Positions 52,194-61,389 of a stretch of DNA of 64,000 nt are shown one piece after another. A model generated the notes under the pieces. That model was not told the DNA's origin. It did no database searches and worked only from the letters and a program-made list of their open reading frames with translations. Both the position numbers and the translations under genes were made by a program. Source of the DNA: Mucilaginibacter gossypii (GTDB lineage Bacteria > Bacteroidota > Bacteroidia > Sphingobacteriales > Sphingobacteriaceae); NCBI RefSeq assembly GCF_900100945.1, contig NZ_FNCG01000012.1:1-64000 (forward strand). The letters run 5' to 3'. Numbering within the stretch: the first letter of the stretch is position 1; the number at the start of each line of letters is the position of its first letter.

Positions 52194-54002
52194 TTAAGAC
52201 GCATCCGGTTTATCGCCCCTTAATACTCTGAAACGTTTGCGGGCTTCGTTGATCCAGAGGCTGCCGGGATAATCAGTTATGATTTTTTGGTAGTAGTTCC
52301 TGGCAGTGGTTTTATCGTTCAACCTGTTTTCATAAATGTCGCCTAACATAAATACGGCATCATCGGCCCAAAGATCGGCGGGGTGCTCTTCGACAATTTT
52401 CTTTAATAAAGGTACCGCTCCGGCATAATCCTTCTGCTGGATCAGGATGCGAGATTTTGACATCATGATATCATCATCTAAAGCATTGTTCGGGAACTTT
52501 TTGCCAATACTGTCTAATATCATTACTGCCTTTTCGGGATTTTGAGCAAAAATCTGCAAATCGGCCCGGGCGTACACTTTAAGCGCCGCCCCGCTGCTAT
52601 CGGCAGCAAGATTATCCTGGATCAGCAACAATAGGTTAAGTGCATCGTTTGCTATTAATTGCGATGTAGCAACTTTCAGCACATCCAACTGTCCCTTTGC
52701 CCAGGTGAAATCTCCGGTATAATAAGCCATTTTAGCATTTCTGAATAAAGCATCCTGCCCGACGGCAGTAGCGGGGAAATCTTTCTCAACCTGGCTGTAA
52801 AGCAGGGTGGCTTCCCAGGGTTGGTTGTTAAGTAGGTAAATATCGCCTAAATCAAGCTTGCAATCGGCTAAAAGGTTTGGCCTGATATCATTTAACCTGG
52901 TAGTTTCTTCCAATAATTTTTGGGCGTCCTTAAGTTTGTGAAGCTTAAAAGCTTGCAGATTGGCCAGCTTCTGCATGGCAAAGGCGGTACTGCTGTTACG
53001 GCCAAATTCGGTGAGCAAGTCGTTATAGTCTTTTTCAAGTCCAAGCAAATCTTCGGGCAGGTATTTGCCCGATGTTACTTTCAGGTTTTTGGTGTTGATC
53101 AACTCAATCTTTGAGGGGATGTATAGTGACGATGTTTTCCCTTTGCTGATAATGTATTCATATCCGCGAATGGCTTCGTCATAAGCTTCATTGGCAATGA
53201 AGGTACGGCAGAGGTCATAGATGCTGTTACCATCGTCATTTTGTCTGCGGCTCAGGGCCAGTGCCTGGTTAAGGGCCAGATCAAATTCCTTTTGCTGCAG
53301 GTACTGCCAGGTAAGCAGATCGGCATAAATGGTTTGCTGCGGATCTTTCTGAATGCGTCTCAGTAAAGCTGTTTTAAGCATATCATAATCAGCGCTACCC
53401 TCGTATACATTTGAAAAAGCATTTTCGGCCTGGTTTATAAAATTGGGGTTTTGAGGTAAAAAGTTCAGGTATTCGTCGGTGAGGGATATTTTGTCGCGCT
53501 TAAAACGGTAAAGGTTAATAAGCTCATAAGTAAACATGTTATCATTTTTAAGCAGTTTCCGTCCTTGCTGAAAAATTTTGATTGCATAATCAATATTAGC
53601 GCTTTGGTAAAACTGGGATGCCAGGGCAGCTATTTCACCCTGGTCGGCCGGGAGGCTTTTGATCAGGTCGTCATAAATAGCGTCAGCTTTGGCCATATTG
53701 CCCCCCTGTGTATAAATATTACCCAGCATTATAGCATACTGGTGGTCATCAGGATGGCGGCGGATCAGTTTTTTGGTGATGCTTTCGGCTTCATCAAATT
53801 TTTTAAGGTTGAGCAGTGTATTTATGTATACACTGTAATAGTTCTCGTTGTTTTGCTTGTATAACTTTTGATAAATTTCGAGTGCTTTTTGCGGTTCGCC
53901 GTTAGCATTGTATTGCCTGGCCAGCAGCAGTTCATTGTCCTGTGCAAGCAGCCTGCCGCTAAAGCAAAAAGCAAGAATAATAACAATATATAAAGCCCTC
54001 AT
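52194..54002 (-). CDS. Large periplasmic TPR protein
   Basis: The protein has 602 residues with a signal peptide (RALYIVIILAFCFSGRLLAQ). At least ten TPR-like helix pairs follow (ARQYNANGEPQKALEIYQKL, YAIMLGNIYTQGGNMAKADA, ALFRNAKMAYYTGDFTWAKG, AVFMLGDIYENRLNDKTTAR). The last two resemble the YbgF/CpoB type. It may scaffold an envelope complex. The ATG at 54002 is placed at the signal peptide; one six codons earlier is possible. It diverges from the S9-like lipoprotein operon. Confidence 0.85.
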   Translation of the reverse strand: MRALYIVIILAFCFSGRLLAQDNELLLARQYNANGEPQKALEIYQKLYKQNNENYYSVYINTLLNLKKFDEAESITKKLIRRHPDDHQYAIMLGNIYTQGGNMAKADAIYDDLIKSLPADQGEIAALASQFYQSANIDYAIKIFQQGRKLLKNDNMFTYELINLYRFKRDKISLTDEYLNFLPQNPNFINQAENAFSNVYEGSADYDMLKTALLRRIQKDPQQTIYADLLTWQYLQQKEFDLALNQALALSRRQNDDGNSIYDLCRTFIANEAYDEAIRGYEYIISKGKTSSLYIPSKIELINTKNLKVTSGKYLPEDLLGLEKDYNDLLTEFGRNSSTAFAMQKLANLQAFKLHKLKDAQKLLEETTRLNDIRPNLLADCKLDLGDIYLLNNQPWEATLLYSQVEKDFPATAVGQDALFRNAKMAYYTGDFTWAKGQLDVLKVATSQLIANDALNLLLLIQDNLAADSSGAALKVYARADLQIFAQNPEKAVMILDSIGKKFPNNALDDDIMMSKSRILIQQKDYAGAVPLLKKIVEEHPADLWADDAVFMLGDIYENRLNDKTTARNYYQKIITDYPGSLWINEARKRFRVLRGDKPDAS

Positions 54003-54156
54003 CTGTTCAAAAATAATCAATTAATAGGATTGCTTAAGCCGGTTTGCCATATTATTTATATAACGGTATATAAGGGTAAAATTGTAGTGACATCTTGATA
54101 ACATCGAACTTATTTATCTAATTTGAGTACGTGAATAAAATGGGGTATTTGTAGCT

Positions 54157-56049
54157 ATGTTGAGCCGGGTCAGATTTTTTCTTATTGTGAGTTGCATTAT
54201 CGTCTTCTTTTCCTGCAACAGGAGTAAAGTAAGGCAGATACCTATTATTGACTTTTTTAAAACACCCGAAAGGAGCTTTTACCGAATTTCGCCCGATGGT
54301 AAATATGTATCATACCTTAAGCCATTTAAAGATAAGCAAAACATATTTATACAGTCATTAGCCGATGGTAAGGAACGAATGGTTACTCAATTTGAGGACT
54401 ATTCAATCAGAGGTGATTATTTTTGGACATACAATAACCAGCTTGTTTTTTCGCAGGATCTTATCGCTACCGATTCAGTTAAAATGTATGCTTTTGATGT
54501 GGCTACCAATAAAAGCCGGATTATATTATCATTCGGTAATGTGAGGATTGGCCTGGTTAACCGTAACCGGCAGCAGCCAGATATCATCACTATTAAGACC
54601 AATGAGCGAGATCCCGGCAATTTTGACGTTTATCGCCTTAATGTGAAAACCGGCGAAATGAAGACTTACCTGCTTAATCCGGGGAATATTACTGAATGGT
54701 TTGCAGATGCCGACGGCAGGATCAGGCTTGAAAGGGCATCAGACGGGGTTAACGAAACCATCTTATTCCGCCCCGATGAGGATAAGCCCTTTAAGCCTAT
54801 AATCGAAAATAATTTTAAGAATGCAGTAAGACCTATAGCATTTACAGGTATAAAAAATTATTTCTATGCGCTATCAAACGTAAACCGCGATAAGATGGCC
54901 CTGGTTGAGATTAATGCGGAAGATGGTAAAGAAGAGCGGACAATTTTTAGCTGCAGCAAAGCGGATATCACCAGTTTCGAATATTCAAAAAATAAACACC
55001 GGATAGAGTTTACCGGCTGGGACGAATCAATGCCGCGTAAGCATTTTCTTGCACCTGATGTTGAGCAGATGTACCAAACCATTCAGCAACAGCTTAAGGG
55101 TAATGAGATCAGGGTGGTTGACCGCGACAGCTCTGAGAATAAATTTATCCTCAACACTTATACCGACCGTAATCCCGGTTCATACTATCTTTTTGAAAAA
55201 AACAGTGGTAAGTTAACCAAGCTAAGCGATATCAACTCAAGCCTTGTACCTGCCGAATTATGCGCCATGAAACCTATATCATACCATGCGCGCGATGGCT
55301 TGCTGATTAATGGTTATTTAACCTTACCAAGGGGCGATAAAAATGAAAACTACCCTGTAGTAGTTATGCCGCACGATGGTCCATGGGGGCGTGATACCTG
55401 GGGATATGATGACCAGGTGCAGTTTTTAGCCAATCGTGGGTATGCCGTGTTCCAGGTTAATTACCGCGGATCAACAGGCTATGGCAAGGCCTTCCGAAGT
55501 GCGGGATATAAACAGGTAGGCGGCAAAATTCAGGATGATATTACCGATGGGGTACACTGGCTTATTGATACTAAAGTTGCAAACCCTAAAAAGATTGCCA
55601 TTTTTGGCGGGCGTTTTGGCGGTTTTTCAGCGCTTTATGGTGTGTCTTTTCATCCCGAGTTATATAGTTGTGCGGTGGTACAATACGGCCTCATTAACTT
55701 TTTTACCTATATCAAGGATGCGCCGCCGTTTGTTAAGCCTTATTTAAAAATGACTTACGAAATGGTTGGCAACCCCGAAACTGACGCAGATCAGTTGAGG
55801 GCTATATCGCCTGTTTTTCATACCGACAAAATTAAGGTACCTTTAATCATATTCCAGGGTGCCAAAGATCAGCGGGCTAATATCAGCGAGCTTAACCAGT
55901 TTGTACGCGAGCTGCGTAAACGTAACGTTGATGTGAAATATTTTTTAAAACCCAATGAACGTGCATATTTCAGGAGCGAACATAACCGTATGGAAATGTA
56001 TGCCGAAATAGAGAAGTTTTTGGATAAGAATATGCGGGTTAAACCATAA
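54157..56049 (+). CDS. S9-family prolyl-oligopeptidase-like lipoprotein, catalytically dead
   Basis: The protein has 630 residues. The lipobox VFFSC (Cys20) anchors it. A beta-propeller-like region (about 35-360) precedes a C-terminal alpha/beta-hydrolase domain (HDGPWGRDTWGYDDQVQFLA; YRGSTGYGKAFRSAG). The nucleophile elbow reads G-G-R-F-G-G (484-489), with Arg486 where active S9C enzymes have Ser. In the His loop, N-E-R-A-Y-F (600-605) replaces the usual D-E-G-H-G-F, so Ala603 stands for His. Asp571 in GAKDQR is kept. The codons are CGT (55612-55614) and GCA (55963-55965). The kinase gene starts 6 bp after its stop. Confidence 0.9.
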   Translation: MLSRVRFFLIVSCIIVFFSCNRSKVRQIPIIDFFKTPERSFYRISPDGKYVSYLKPFKDKQNIFIQSLADGKERMVTQFEDYSIRGDYFWTYNNQLVFSQDLIATDSVKMYAFDVATNKSRIILSFGNVRIGLVNRNRQQPDIITIKTNERDPGNFDVYRLNVKTGEMKTYLLNPGNITEWFADADGRIRLERASDGVNETILFRPDEDKPFKPIIENNFKNAVRPIAFTGIKNYFYALSNVNRDKMALVEINAEDGKEERTIFSCSKADITSFEYSKNKHRIEFTGWDESMPRKHFLAPDVEQMYQTIQQQLKGNEIRVVDRDSSENKFILNTYTDRNPGSYYLFEKNSGKLTKLSDINSSLVPAELCAMKPISYHARDGLLINGYLTLPRGDKNENYPVVVMPHDGPWGRDTWGYDDQVQFLANRGYAVFQVNYRGSTGYGKAFRSAGYKQVGGKIQDDITDGVHWLIDTKVANPKKIAIFGGRFGGFSALYGVSFHPELYSCAVVQYGLINFFTYIKDAPPFVKPYLKMTYEMVGNPETDADQLRAISPVFHTDKIKVPLIIFQGAKDQRANISELNQFVRELRKRNVDVKYFLKPNERAYFRSEHNRMEMYAEIEKFLDKNMRVKP

Positions 56050-56055
56050 GCCGAC

Positions 56056-57702
56056 ATGGCATTACAGAAAAACGCTTACCGGCAAAACTTTACGCTGATC
56101 ACCATTTTCCTGGTGTTCATTTCCATAACTTTCGTGGTAGCCCTGTTTATATCTTATAACCTCACCGCAAAGTATGTTGAAAATGAGTTTTCCTCAAAAA
56201 AGGTTGAGGTACTGGAACAAACCATTAAACCGTATTATGAGTTTTTTCAGAATAAAATCCCTGAAATAACCTCCTATCAGGGTTTTCTTGATTCGGCATC
56301 GGCAGGTAAATATGCGGCCTCTGTTTTTCATGATTATAATTTTGTGCGCCGGGTTATCTTTTATGATGCCCTCATTGGCGGCAAAACTACGATGACCGTA
56401 CGTAAAAATAATTTGAACATAGCTGCTAAGGCGGTTTATCAGTATTGGCACGTTAATGACAAGGTGTACGGGGCCGAGCAACGGAGAACAGTCAATGAAG
56501 ATGATTTCAGAGAGATGGCTATTAAATTAAGTAATTATATTGCCTTTTCAGATACATCACGAGTATCAAGTCAGGATGAACTTTTTAAAGCATTTTGGGA
56601 TGTGAAACCCGACAAGATCAGTTATACCAATGTTCTCAGGCGCGAGGATGTACGTATTTATCGTGACATGCAAATGCTCGGTAACAGCAAAGGGGCTTCA
56701 TACAAGCAAAACATGATGACCTTTTACCTCGACCCGTATCTGATCAAGGTGAAAAATACGCATCCCGAGCTGTACGAAAATGTATCCATTCAACCCGTAG
56801 TATATGACCCTATTGACAGTGAGGGCGATAAACTGATAACCGAGGTGTCATTACCAGTGGCTTTTTCTGATTATAAGCTGTTCTTTAGTTCGGCACAGGG
56901 TTATTTAACAGCCGAAATTAACCGCCGCTTTATGCCTATCGGAGCTATTGTATTATTAATGACCCTGTTTTTAATGCTGATAGGCTGGCTTATATACCGT
57001 AATCTGAATGTGAACATGAAACTGTTCAAGCTTCAGTATGATTTTATCAACAACTTTACCCACGAGTTTAAAACACCGGTAAGCGTAATCAAAATAGCCG
57101 GTTCAAATTTGCGTGGCGATGGCGAACTTACCGAAAGGCAGCGCCGTCATTATGGCAAAATATTGGATGAGGAAGCTGATAAGCTCAACGAGCTCATGAA
57201 CAAGCTGCTTTCCTTTACGCAGATTGAAAATAAATCCATTACTTTAAAAGAGGAAGAGATTGATATAGAGAATTTTATTAGCCGGTATATTGATACCTTT
57301 AAAATAAAGTACGCTGATTTTAATATTAAATTTAAAATCAACAGGGTTGAAACTTTTTATACTGATCCTGTATTATTAGGGAGTGTTTTTCAAAACCTTA
57401 TCGAAAATGCATACAAGTATTCGCACCCTCAGCAAAAGGAGTTGTTCATCAATATTTCACAGGAAAAGCGCAATATTGTTTTTTCGTTTGCAGACAAGGG
57501 GATAGGGATACCAAAAAATGAACTGAATAACGTTTTTAAGAAGTTTTACAGAATAGAAAACCAATACAATCAAAACGGGAGCGTTGGCCTGGGTTTGGCA
57601 TTTTGTAAAGAACTGGTTAATTTTATGAACGGCGAAATAACCGTTTACAGTAAGGTTAACGAAGGTTCGGAATTTATAGTTACGCTTCCATACGAAAATT
57701 AA
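56056..57702 (+). CDS. Sensor histidine kinase, partner of the S9-like lipoprotein
   Basis: The protein has 548 residues. TM1 lies near 12-34 and TM2 near 293-315, leaving about 255 periplasmic residues that match no sensor fold I know (FLDSASAGKYAASVFHDYNF, AVYQYWHVNDKVYGAEQRR, VYDPIDSEGDKLITEVSLP). HisKA His336 lies in DFINNFTHEFKTPVSVIKIA. HATPase: NLIENAYKYSH (N-box), FADKGIGIP and GSVGLGLAFCKEL. It follows the lipoprotein gene by 6 bp and precedes its regulator by 3 bp, so the three form one operon. It is distinct from the RprX-like kinase at 7600-9411. Confidence 0.92.
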   Translation: MALQKNAYRQNFTLITIFLVFISITFVVALFISYNLTAKYVENEFSSKKVEVLEQTIKPYYEFFQNKIPEITSYQGFLDSASAGKYAASVFHDYNFVRRVIFYDALIGGKTTMTVRKNNLNIAAKAVYQYWHVNDKVYGAEQRRTVNEDDFREMAIKLSNYIAFSDTSRVSSQDELFKAFWDVKPDKISYTNVLRREDVRIYRDMQMLGNSKGASYKQNMMTFYLDPYLIKVKNTHPELYENVSIQPVVYDPIDSEGDKLITEVSLPVAFSDYKLFFSSAQGYLTAEINRRFMPIGAIVLLMTLFLMLIGWLIYRNLNVNMKLFKLQYDFINNFTHEFKTPVSVIKIAGSNLRGDGELTERQRRHYGKILDEEADKLNELMNKLLSFTQIENKSITLKEEEIDIENFISRYIDTFKIKYADFNIKFKINRVETFYTDPVLLGSVFQNLIENAYKYSHPQQKELFINISQEKRNIVFSFADKGIGIPKNELNNVFKKFYRIENQYNQNGSVGLGLAFCKELVNFMNGEITVYSKVNEGSEFIVTLPYEN

Positions 57703-57705
57703 GAT

Positions 57706-58398
57706 ATGAACAAAGAAATTAAAATTGCGCTGGTTGAAGATGACGAGAACCTGCGTTTCCTGGTTTCAGAGCGTTTGCAATCAGAGGGGTACAAGGTACT
57801 GGAAGCCGGTAATGGCAATGAAGCCGAAACCATGATATTGGCTGAGCAGCCTGATATTGTACTGTTAGACTGGATGCTGCCCGGCAAACCGGGCTCGGAG
57901 GTTTGCGGTAATATCCGCGAAAAAGGGTTCGATAAACTCATCATCATGATGACCGCTAAAGCCCAGGATGTTGACAAGATAGAAGCCTATAACTTTGGGG
58001 TATCTGACTATATCACCAAACCATATAACATGGACGTATTGGTGGCGCTGATTGAGAACAAAATCAAGTTTTCTCTTAACAGCGAAAAACCCGAATCGTA
58101 CCGTTTTGCCAACATGGAACACCTGCCTAACACGCACCTCCTCATCCGCGATGGCCGTAAGATAGAGCTAACTATCCTCGAAAACAGGATCCTGCTTTAT
58201 TTCCTCAAAAACAAAAACAAGGTTATCAACCGCGAAGAATTAATGATGGAAGTTTGGGGCTACAACGCCGATGTAAATACCCGCACCCTTGATATGCACA
58301 TCGTTCGCCTGCGTAAAAAGATTGAAACCAATGCCGATTCGCCGCAATACTTACAAACTGTAAGGGGGATAGGGTATAAGTTTGTTTATAATCAGTAG
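57706..58398 (+). CDS. OmpR-family response regulator of the S9/kinase operon
   Basis: The protein has 230 residues. Receiver: acidic pair E11-D12-D13, phospho-acceptor Asp55 (IVLLDWMLPG), Thr83 and Lys105 in YITKP. The winged-helix output domain has ENRILLYFLKNKNKVINREE, NTRTLDMHIVRLRKKIETN and VRGIGYKFVYNQ. It starts 3 bp after the kinase stop. The targets are unknown; the operon's own upstream region (54003-54156) would be the first place to look. A REP-like repeat follows 13 bp after the stop. Confidence 0.95.
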   Translation: MNKEIKIALVEDDENLRFLVSERLQSEGYKVLEAGNGNEAETMILAEQPDIVLLDWMLPGKPGSEVCGNIREKGFDKLIIMMTAKAQDVDKIEAYNFGVSDYITKPYNMDVLVALIENKIKFSLNSEKPESYRFANMEHLPNTHLLIRDGRKIELTILENRILLYFLKNKNKVINREELMMEVWGYNADVNTRTLDMHIVRLRKKIETNADSPQYLQTVRGIGYKFVYNQ

Positions 58399-58411
58399 TT
58401 TCAATTAAAAT

Positions 58412-58528
58412 ATGTCATTGCGAGCGAAGCGTGGCAATCTCGTAGCTATACAGGTCGAACATGCATTGGCCACGGGATTGCCGCGTCGCCCCCGGCACTT
58501 TAGCCCATGCCGCTCCTCGCAATGACAT
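58412..58528. repeat. REP-like palindromic repeat, family B
   Basis: Perfect 13-bp outer arms ATGTCATTGCGAG (58412-58424) and CTCGCAATGACAT (58516-58528). Inside, GCGTGGCAATCTC (58430-58442) faces GGGATTGCCGCGTC. The sequence type (GTCATTGCGAG...GGCAATCTC) resembles widely dispersed palindromic repeats of several bacterial phyla. It fills the spacer between convergent genes. Confidence 0.85.
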
Positions 58529-58530
58529 GT

Positions 58531-59154
58531 TTAAGATAATTTTCTATACACCCTCGCCACAATAAAATCTCCAAAAAAGGTTTTATTATCAATTACGCTA
58601 TACCCGGCAGTGCTAAAACGCTTTTCAATAGCCGGGAGCTTGCTGGCTTCTATCCCGCAAAGCAACCTGAAAAAAATGAACATGCTTCTGAGCATTACAT
58701 TCTGCCACCATTGGCCGGTTAGTTGAAAGTCGACGTTAAGCCACAATCCTTCTGGTTTGAGCAGGTTATGTAAATGGTTAAAAACGTTGTCTACCGTTTT
58801 ATCCACAAAGTTATCGAACAGGAAGGGCGTGATAACCACATCAAAGCCGGCAGTAAGTTCAACGTTTTCAACAGCATCGTTAACAAAGGCAACTGTGTTT
58901 TGGCCGGTTTGCCTTTTTTGCGAGAGCTCAGTCATATTAGCCGAAATTTCCACATAGGTAATATCTAAACCCGAAGGATGTATTTTGGTGAGTTCTTCCA
59001 ATATCCAGCCTGTTCCGCCACCTGCGATGAGGATTTTACTTTTTGGTGGAATAAAGCCTAATAAATAAACCTGCGCGTTTATCAAAGCTTTGCCGTAAAC
59101 TATTCTTGAAAGCCGATCATAAAACCATGCCGAGTTGTTATAATTGGCCGCCAT
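58531..59154 (-). CDS. Class I SAM-dependent methyltransferase
   Basis: The protein has 207 residues. Motif I is ILIAGGGTGWILEEL, motif II TYVEISANM and motif III-like FDVVITPFLFDNF. MAANYNNSAWFYDRLSRIVY at the N-terminus is typical of UbiE-like or small-molecule methyltransferases. The last C-terminal strand is FFGDFIVARVYRK. It starts 3 bp after the stop of the UbiA-like gene, so a coupled step on the same prenylated or lipid substrate is likely. The substrate is unknown. Confidence 0.85.
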   Translation of the reverse strand: MAANYNNSAWFYDRLSRIVYGKALINAQVYLLGFIPPKSKILIAGGGTGWILEELTKIHPSGLDITYVEISANMTELSQKRQTGQNTVAFVNDAVENVELTAGFDVVITPFLFDNFVDKTVDNVFNHLHNLLKPEGLWLNVDFQLTGQWWQNVMLRSMFIFFRLLCGIEASKLPAIEKRFSTAGYSVIDNKTFFGDFIVARVYRKLS

Positions 59155-59157
59155 GCT

Positions 59158-60048
59158 TTAACGAAAAAAGTATTTGAGGGCGTTAAAGGCTACTACAATA
59201 ACATACTGTAAAATCAGCACCCCATCCATATAAAAAAAGTAATAGTACTCGTTTTTTTCCCAGGCCGATCTGAAGATGAGCCATCCGGTGAGGAACATGG
59301 TAAGTGTGAGTGCAAAGAAATCAAGGCTAAAGCCATTTTGCCTGAACAGGAACATAAGTACAATGTAGCCAGTGAGCAATACCTGGCAAAACAGATAAGC
59401 ACTTTTTTCACCCCAAACTACCGGGATGGTCTTAAGGCCCACTTTACGGTCGTCGAAAAGGTCCCTGATATCGAAAGGTATTGTAAGCGCACCTATAAAT
59501 AAAAAGCGTTTGGCTATGAGTATAGTAGTATCGCGCATGCTGATATCGGTTAGGTGATTATGCATTGATTCCAATACCGGGAACAGTACACAGCTCATTG
59601 TCCATACTAGGGTTATTAAAAACGGTTTTAAACCGGGGATATTTCTTAAACCAAATTTATGATCGCCTACACTAAACAAGGGTAAACCGTAGCCAAATGA
59701 TAAAACACTGAGAAATATGAGCAGGATCTTTGATTCGGTAGTGATGATAAAGAAAAGCGGGACCAACGATAGTAGCGACACGATGGTAAATGTTACCATA
59801 AGCCGATAATGTGCAAAAAACCAGCGTACCCTTTTATAAGGCGACCGTTGTGGTTTAGTTGGACGGGTGATGAGGATACAAAAATTGTAAATGCCCAGGG
59901 TTGATGTAAATAACAGGCCTAACACAGGGAATACAGGTTTTGATCCTATTAAATGAAATGTAAGTAAAGCCTGTGCTACAGCACAAAGCGACATGAAAAT
60001 ATTACTGAAGAGCAGAAAATCTAATACAGATTGTAGTAATTTCTTCAT
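59158..60048 (-). CDS. UbiA-superfamily-like membrane protein
   Basis: The protein has 296 residues with eight to nine membrane segments. The second Asp-rich motif of UbiA prenyltransferases is intact (Asp193, Asp196 and Asp199/200 in FDIRDLFDDRKVGLKTIP). The first (N-D-x-x-D-x-x-x-D) is not: the matching loop reads Y-N-F-C-I-L-I-T-R near residue 55. Either prenyl-diphosphate binding differs, or the protein is non-catalytic. The next gene is a methyltransferase 3 bp downstream; together they resemble a quinone- or lipid-type pair. Confidence 0.75.
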   Translation of the reverse strand: MKKLLQSVLDFLLFSNIFMSLCAVAQALLTFHLIGSKPVFPVLGLLFTSTLGIYNFCILITRPTKPQRSPYKRVRWFFAHYRLMVTFTIVSLLSLVPLFFIITTESKILLIFLSVLSFGYGLPLFSVGDHKFGLRNIPGLKPFLITLVWTMSCVLFPVLESMHNHLTDISMRDTTILIAKRFLFIGALTIPFDIRDLFDDRKVGLKTIPVVWGEKSAYLFCQVLLTGYIVLMFLFRQNGFSLDFFALTLTMFLTGWLIFRSAWEKNEYYYFFYMDGVLILQYVIVVAFNALKYFFR

Positions 60049-60081
60049 CGGTAAAAGGATAGCAGCTTCTGCCTGGATCTT

Positions 60082-61374
60082 TTAGGAAATTGGTAATGAG
60101 GGATCGCGGCCTGCTTTTAATGTAAATATCGTAATCTCCGGCAATATTCCAACCCTGCCGGTTAAACCAACAAAACCAAAACCTACATTTACATATAATT
60201 GTTGTTTGTTTTCCTGGTAATGACCAGCCCATTCATTATAAACATATTTTATAGGGCTATATTGAAAATGCGGGGTACGTACGCCAAATTGCATGCCATG
60301 GGTATGCCCGGCAAACATAGCATCAATTTGTGGGTATTTAGGTAATACCTCGGCCCGCCAATGCGATGGATCATGCGAGAGCAGGAGCTTTACCGGCAGG
60401 TCATCGGTGTTTTTTACGGCCAGGTCCATGCGCCCGTATTTGGGGAAGCGGCTGTATTCGCTCCAGTTTTCAATACCTAAGATCCCTATTTCTTCTCCGT
60501 TGATTTTTAGACGACGATTTTCGTTCCTGAGCAGGTTCCAGCCCATGTTTTTATGGGTGGTTATCAGGTCATCATGATTTTTCTTTTTATCTGCCGGGGA
60601 GTTCCAGTCGCCATAGTCACCATAATCATGGTTACCCAGGGTTGAAAAAACACCAAGGGGGGCTTTTACTTTAGTGAAAATGTCCTGGTAGCTGGTCATT
60701 TCCGATGCTTCATCGTTAACCAGATCGCCGGTAAAAAATATCAGGTCAGGTTTTTCTTTCAGAAGCATTTCAACACCCCCGCGCACCGCTTTTTTATTAT
60801 AAAAGCTGCCTGAATGAATATCCGAGATCTGCCCGATCCTTAAGCCATCAAAGGCCTTTGGCAGATTAGGCAGATACATAGTTTGATACAGTACATGATA
60901 ATCATATGAACCTTTGGGCATGGCCTTTTTTATAGCGGCCAGGGGAACGGTTGCGGCAAGCAAGCCTGCTTTTAAAAGAAACTCGGAACGGGGAATGGCA
61001 TCATTAATATTAGTAGCAGCGGCAGGCGCAGTTGGGAGAGTAATTGAGGTATCAGTTTTTTTCCTTTTCAACGCAATTTTTCGCCTGATATCATCGGCAA
61101 AAATGAATGGTATAAAGGTAAATTTACAGATGAGCAGGATAAATGTTACCAGCAAACAGGCTGCGCGTACACCCGTACCTGCTATGGTAATATAACCGGC
61201 AGTTAAAAGCGCGGCCACACACAAGGCCGAAAAGCCCCAATAAAAAATGGCGAATGCTTTTGATTGAAGCAATCGCCATTTTTTGAACGCGCCACGGATG
61301 CCATATAAAACATACCGGTCGGCCAGCAGCTCAATTATGATCCAGAACAATATGCTTAGCGCTTTAAAAATCAT
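60082..61374 (-). CDS. Membrane metallophosphoesterase, YkuE-like
   Basis: The protein has 430 residues. Four N-terminal membrane segments lie in the first 100 residues. A twin-arginine-like linker region precedes the catalytic domain. Metal-binding motifs: Q-I-S-D-I-H, F-F-T-G-D-L-V-N-D, L-G-N-H-D-Y, L-L-S-H-D-P-S-H and A-G-H-T-H-G. These place it in the calcineurin-like group related to YkuE and membrane phosphodiesterases. It lies 15 bp after the chelatase-like gene and 33 bp before the UbiA-like gene. Confidence 0.88.
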   Translation of the reverse strand: MIFKALSILFWIIIELLADRYVLYGIRGAFKKWRLLQSKAFAIFYWGFSALCVAALLTAGYITIAGTGVRAACLLVTFILLICKFTFIPFIFADDIRRKIALKRKKTDTSITLPTAPAAATNINDAIPRSEFLLKAGLLAATVPLAAIKKAMPKGSYDYHVLYQTMYLPNLPKAFDGLRIGQISDIHSGSFYNKKAVRGGVEMLLKEKPDLIFFTGDLVNDEASEMTSYQDIFTKVKAPLGVFSTLGNHDYGDYGDWNSPADKKKNHDDLITTHKNMGWNLLRNENRRLKINGEEIGILGIENWSEYSRFPKYGRMDLAVKNTDDLPVKLLLSHDPSHWRAEVLPKYPQIDAMFAGHTHGMQFGVRTPHFQYSPIKYVYNEWAGHYQENKQQLYVNVGFGFVGLTGRVGILPEITIFTLKAGRDPSLPIS

Positions 61375-61389
61375 ATAGCGCCATATATT

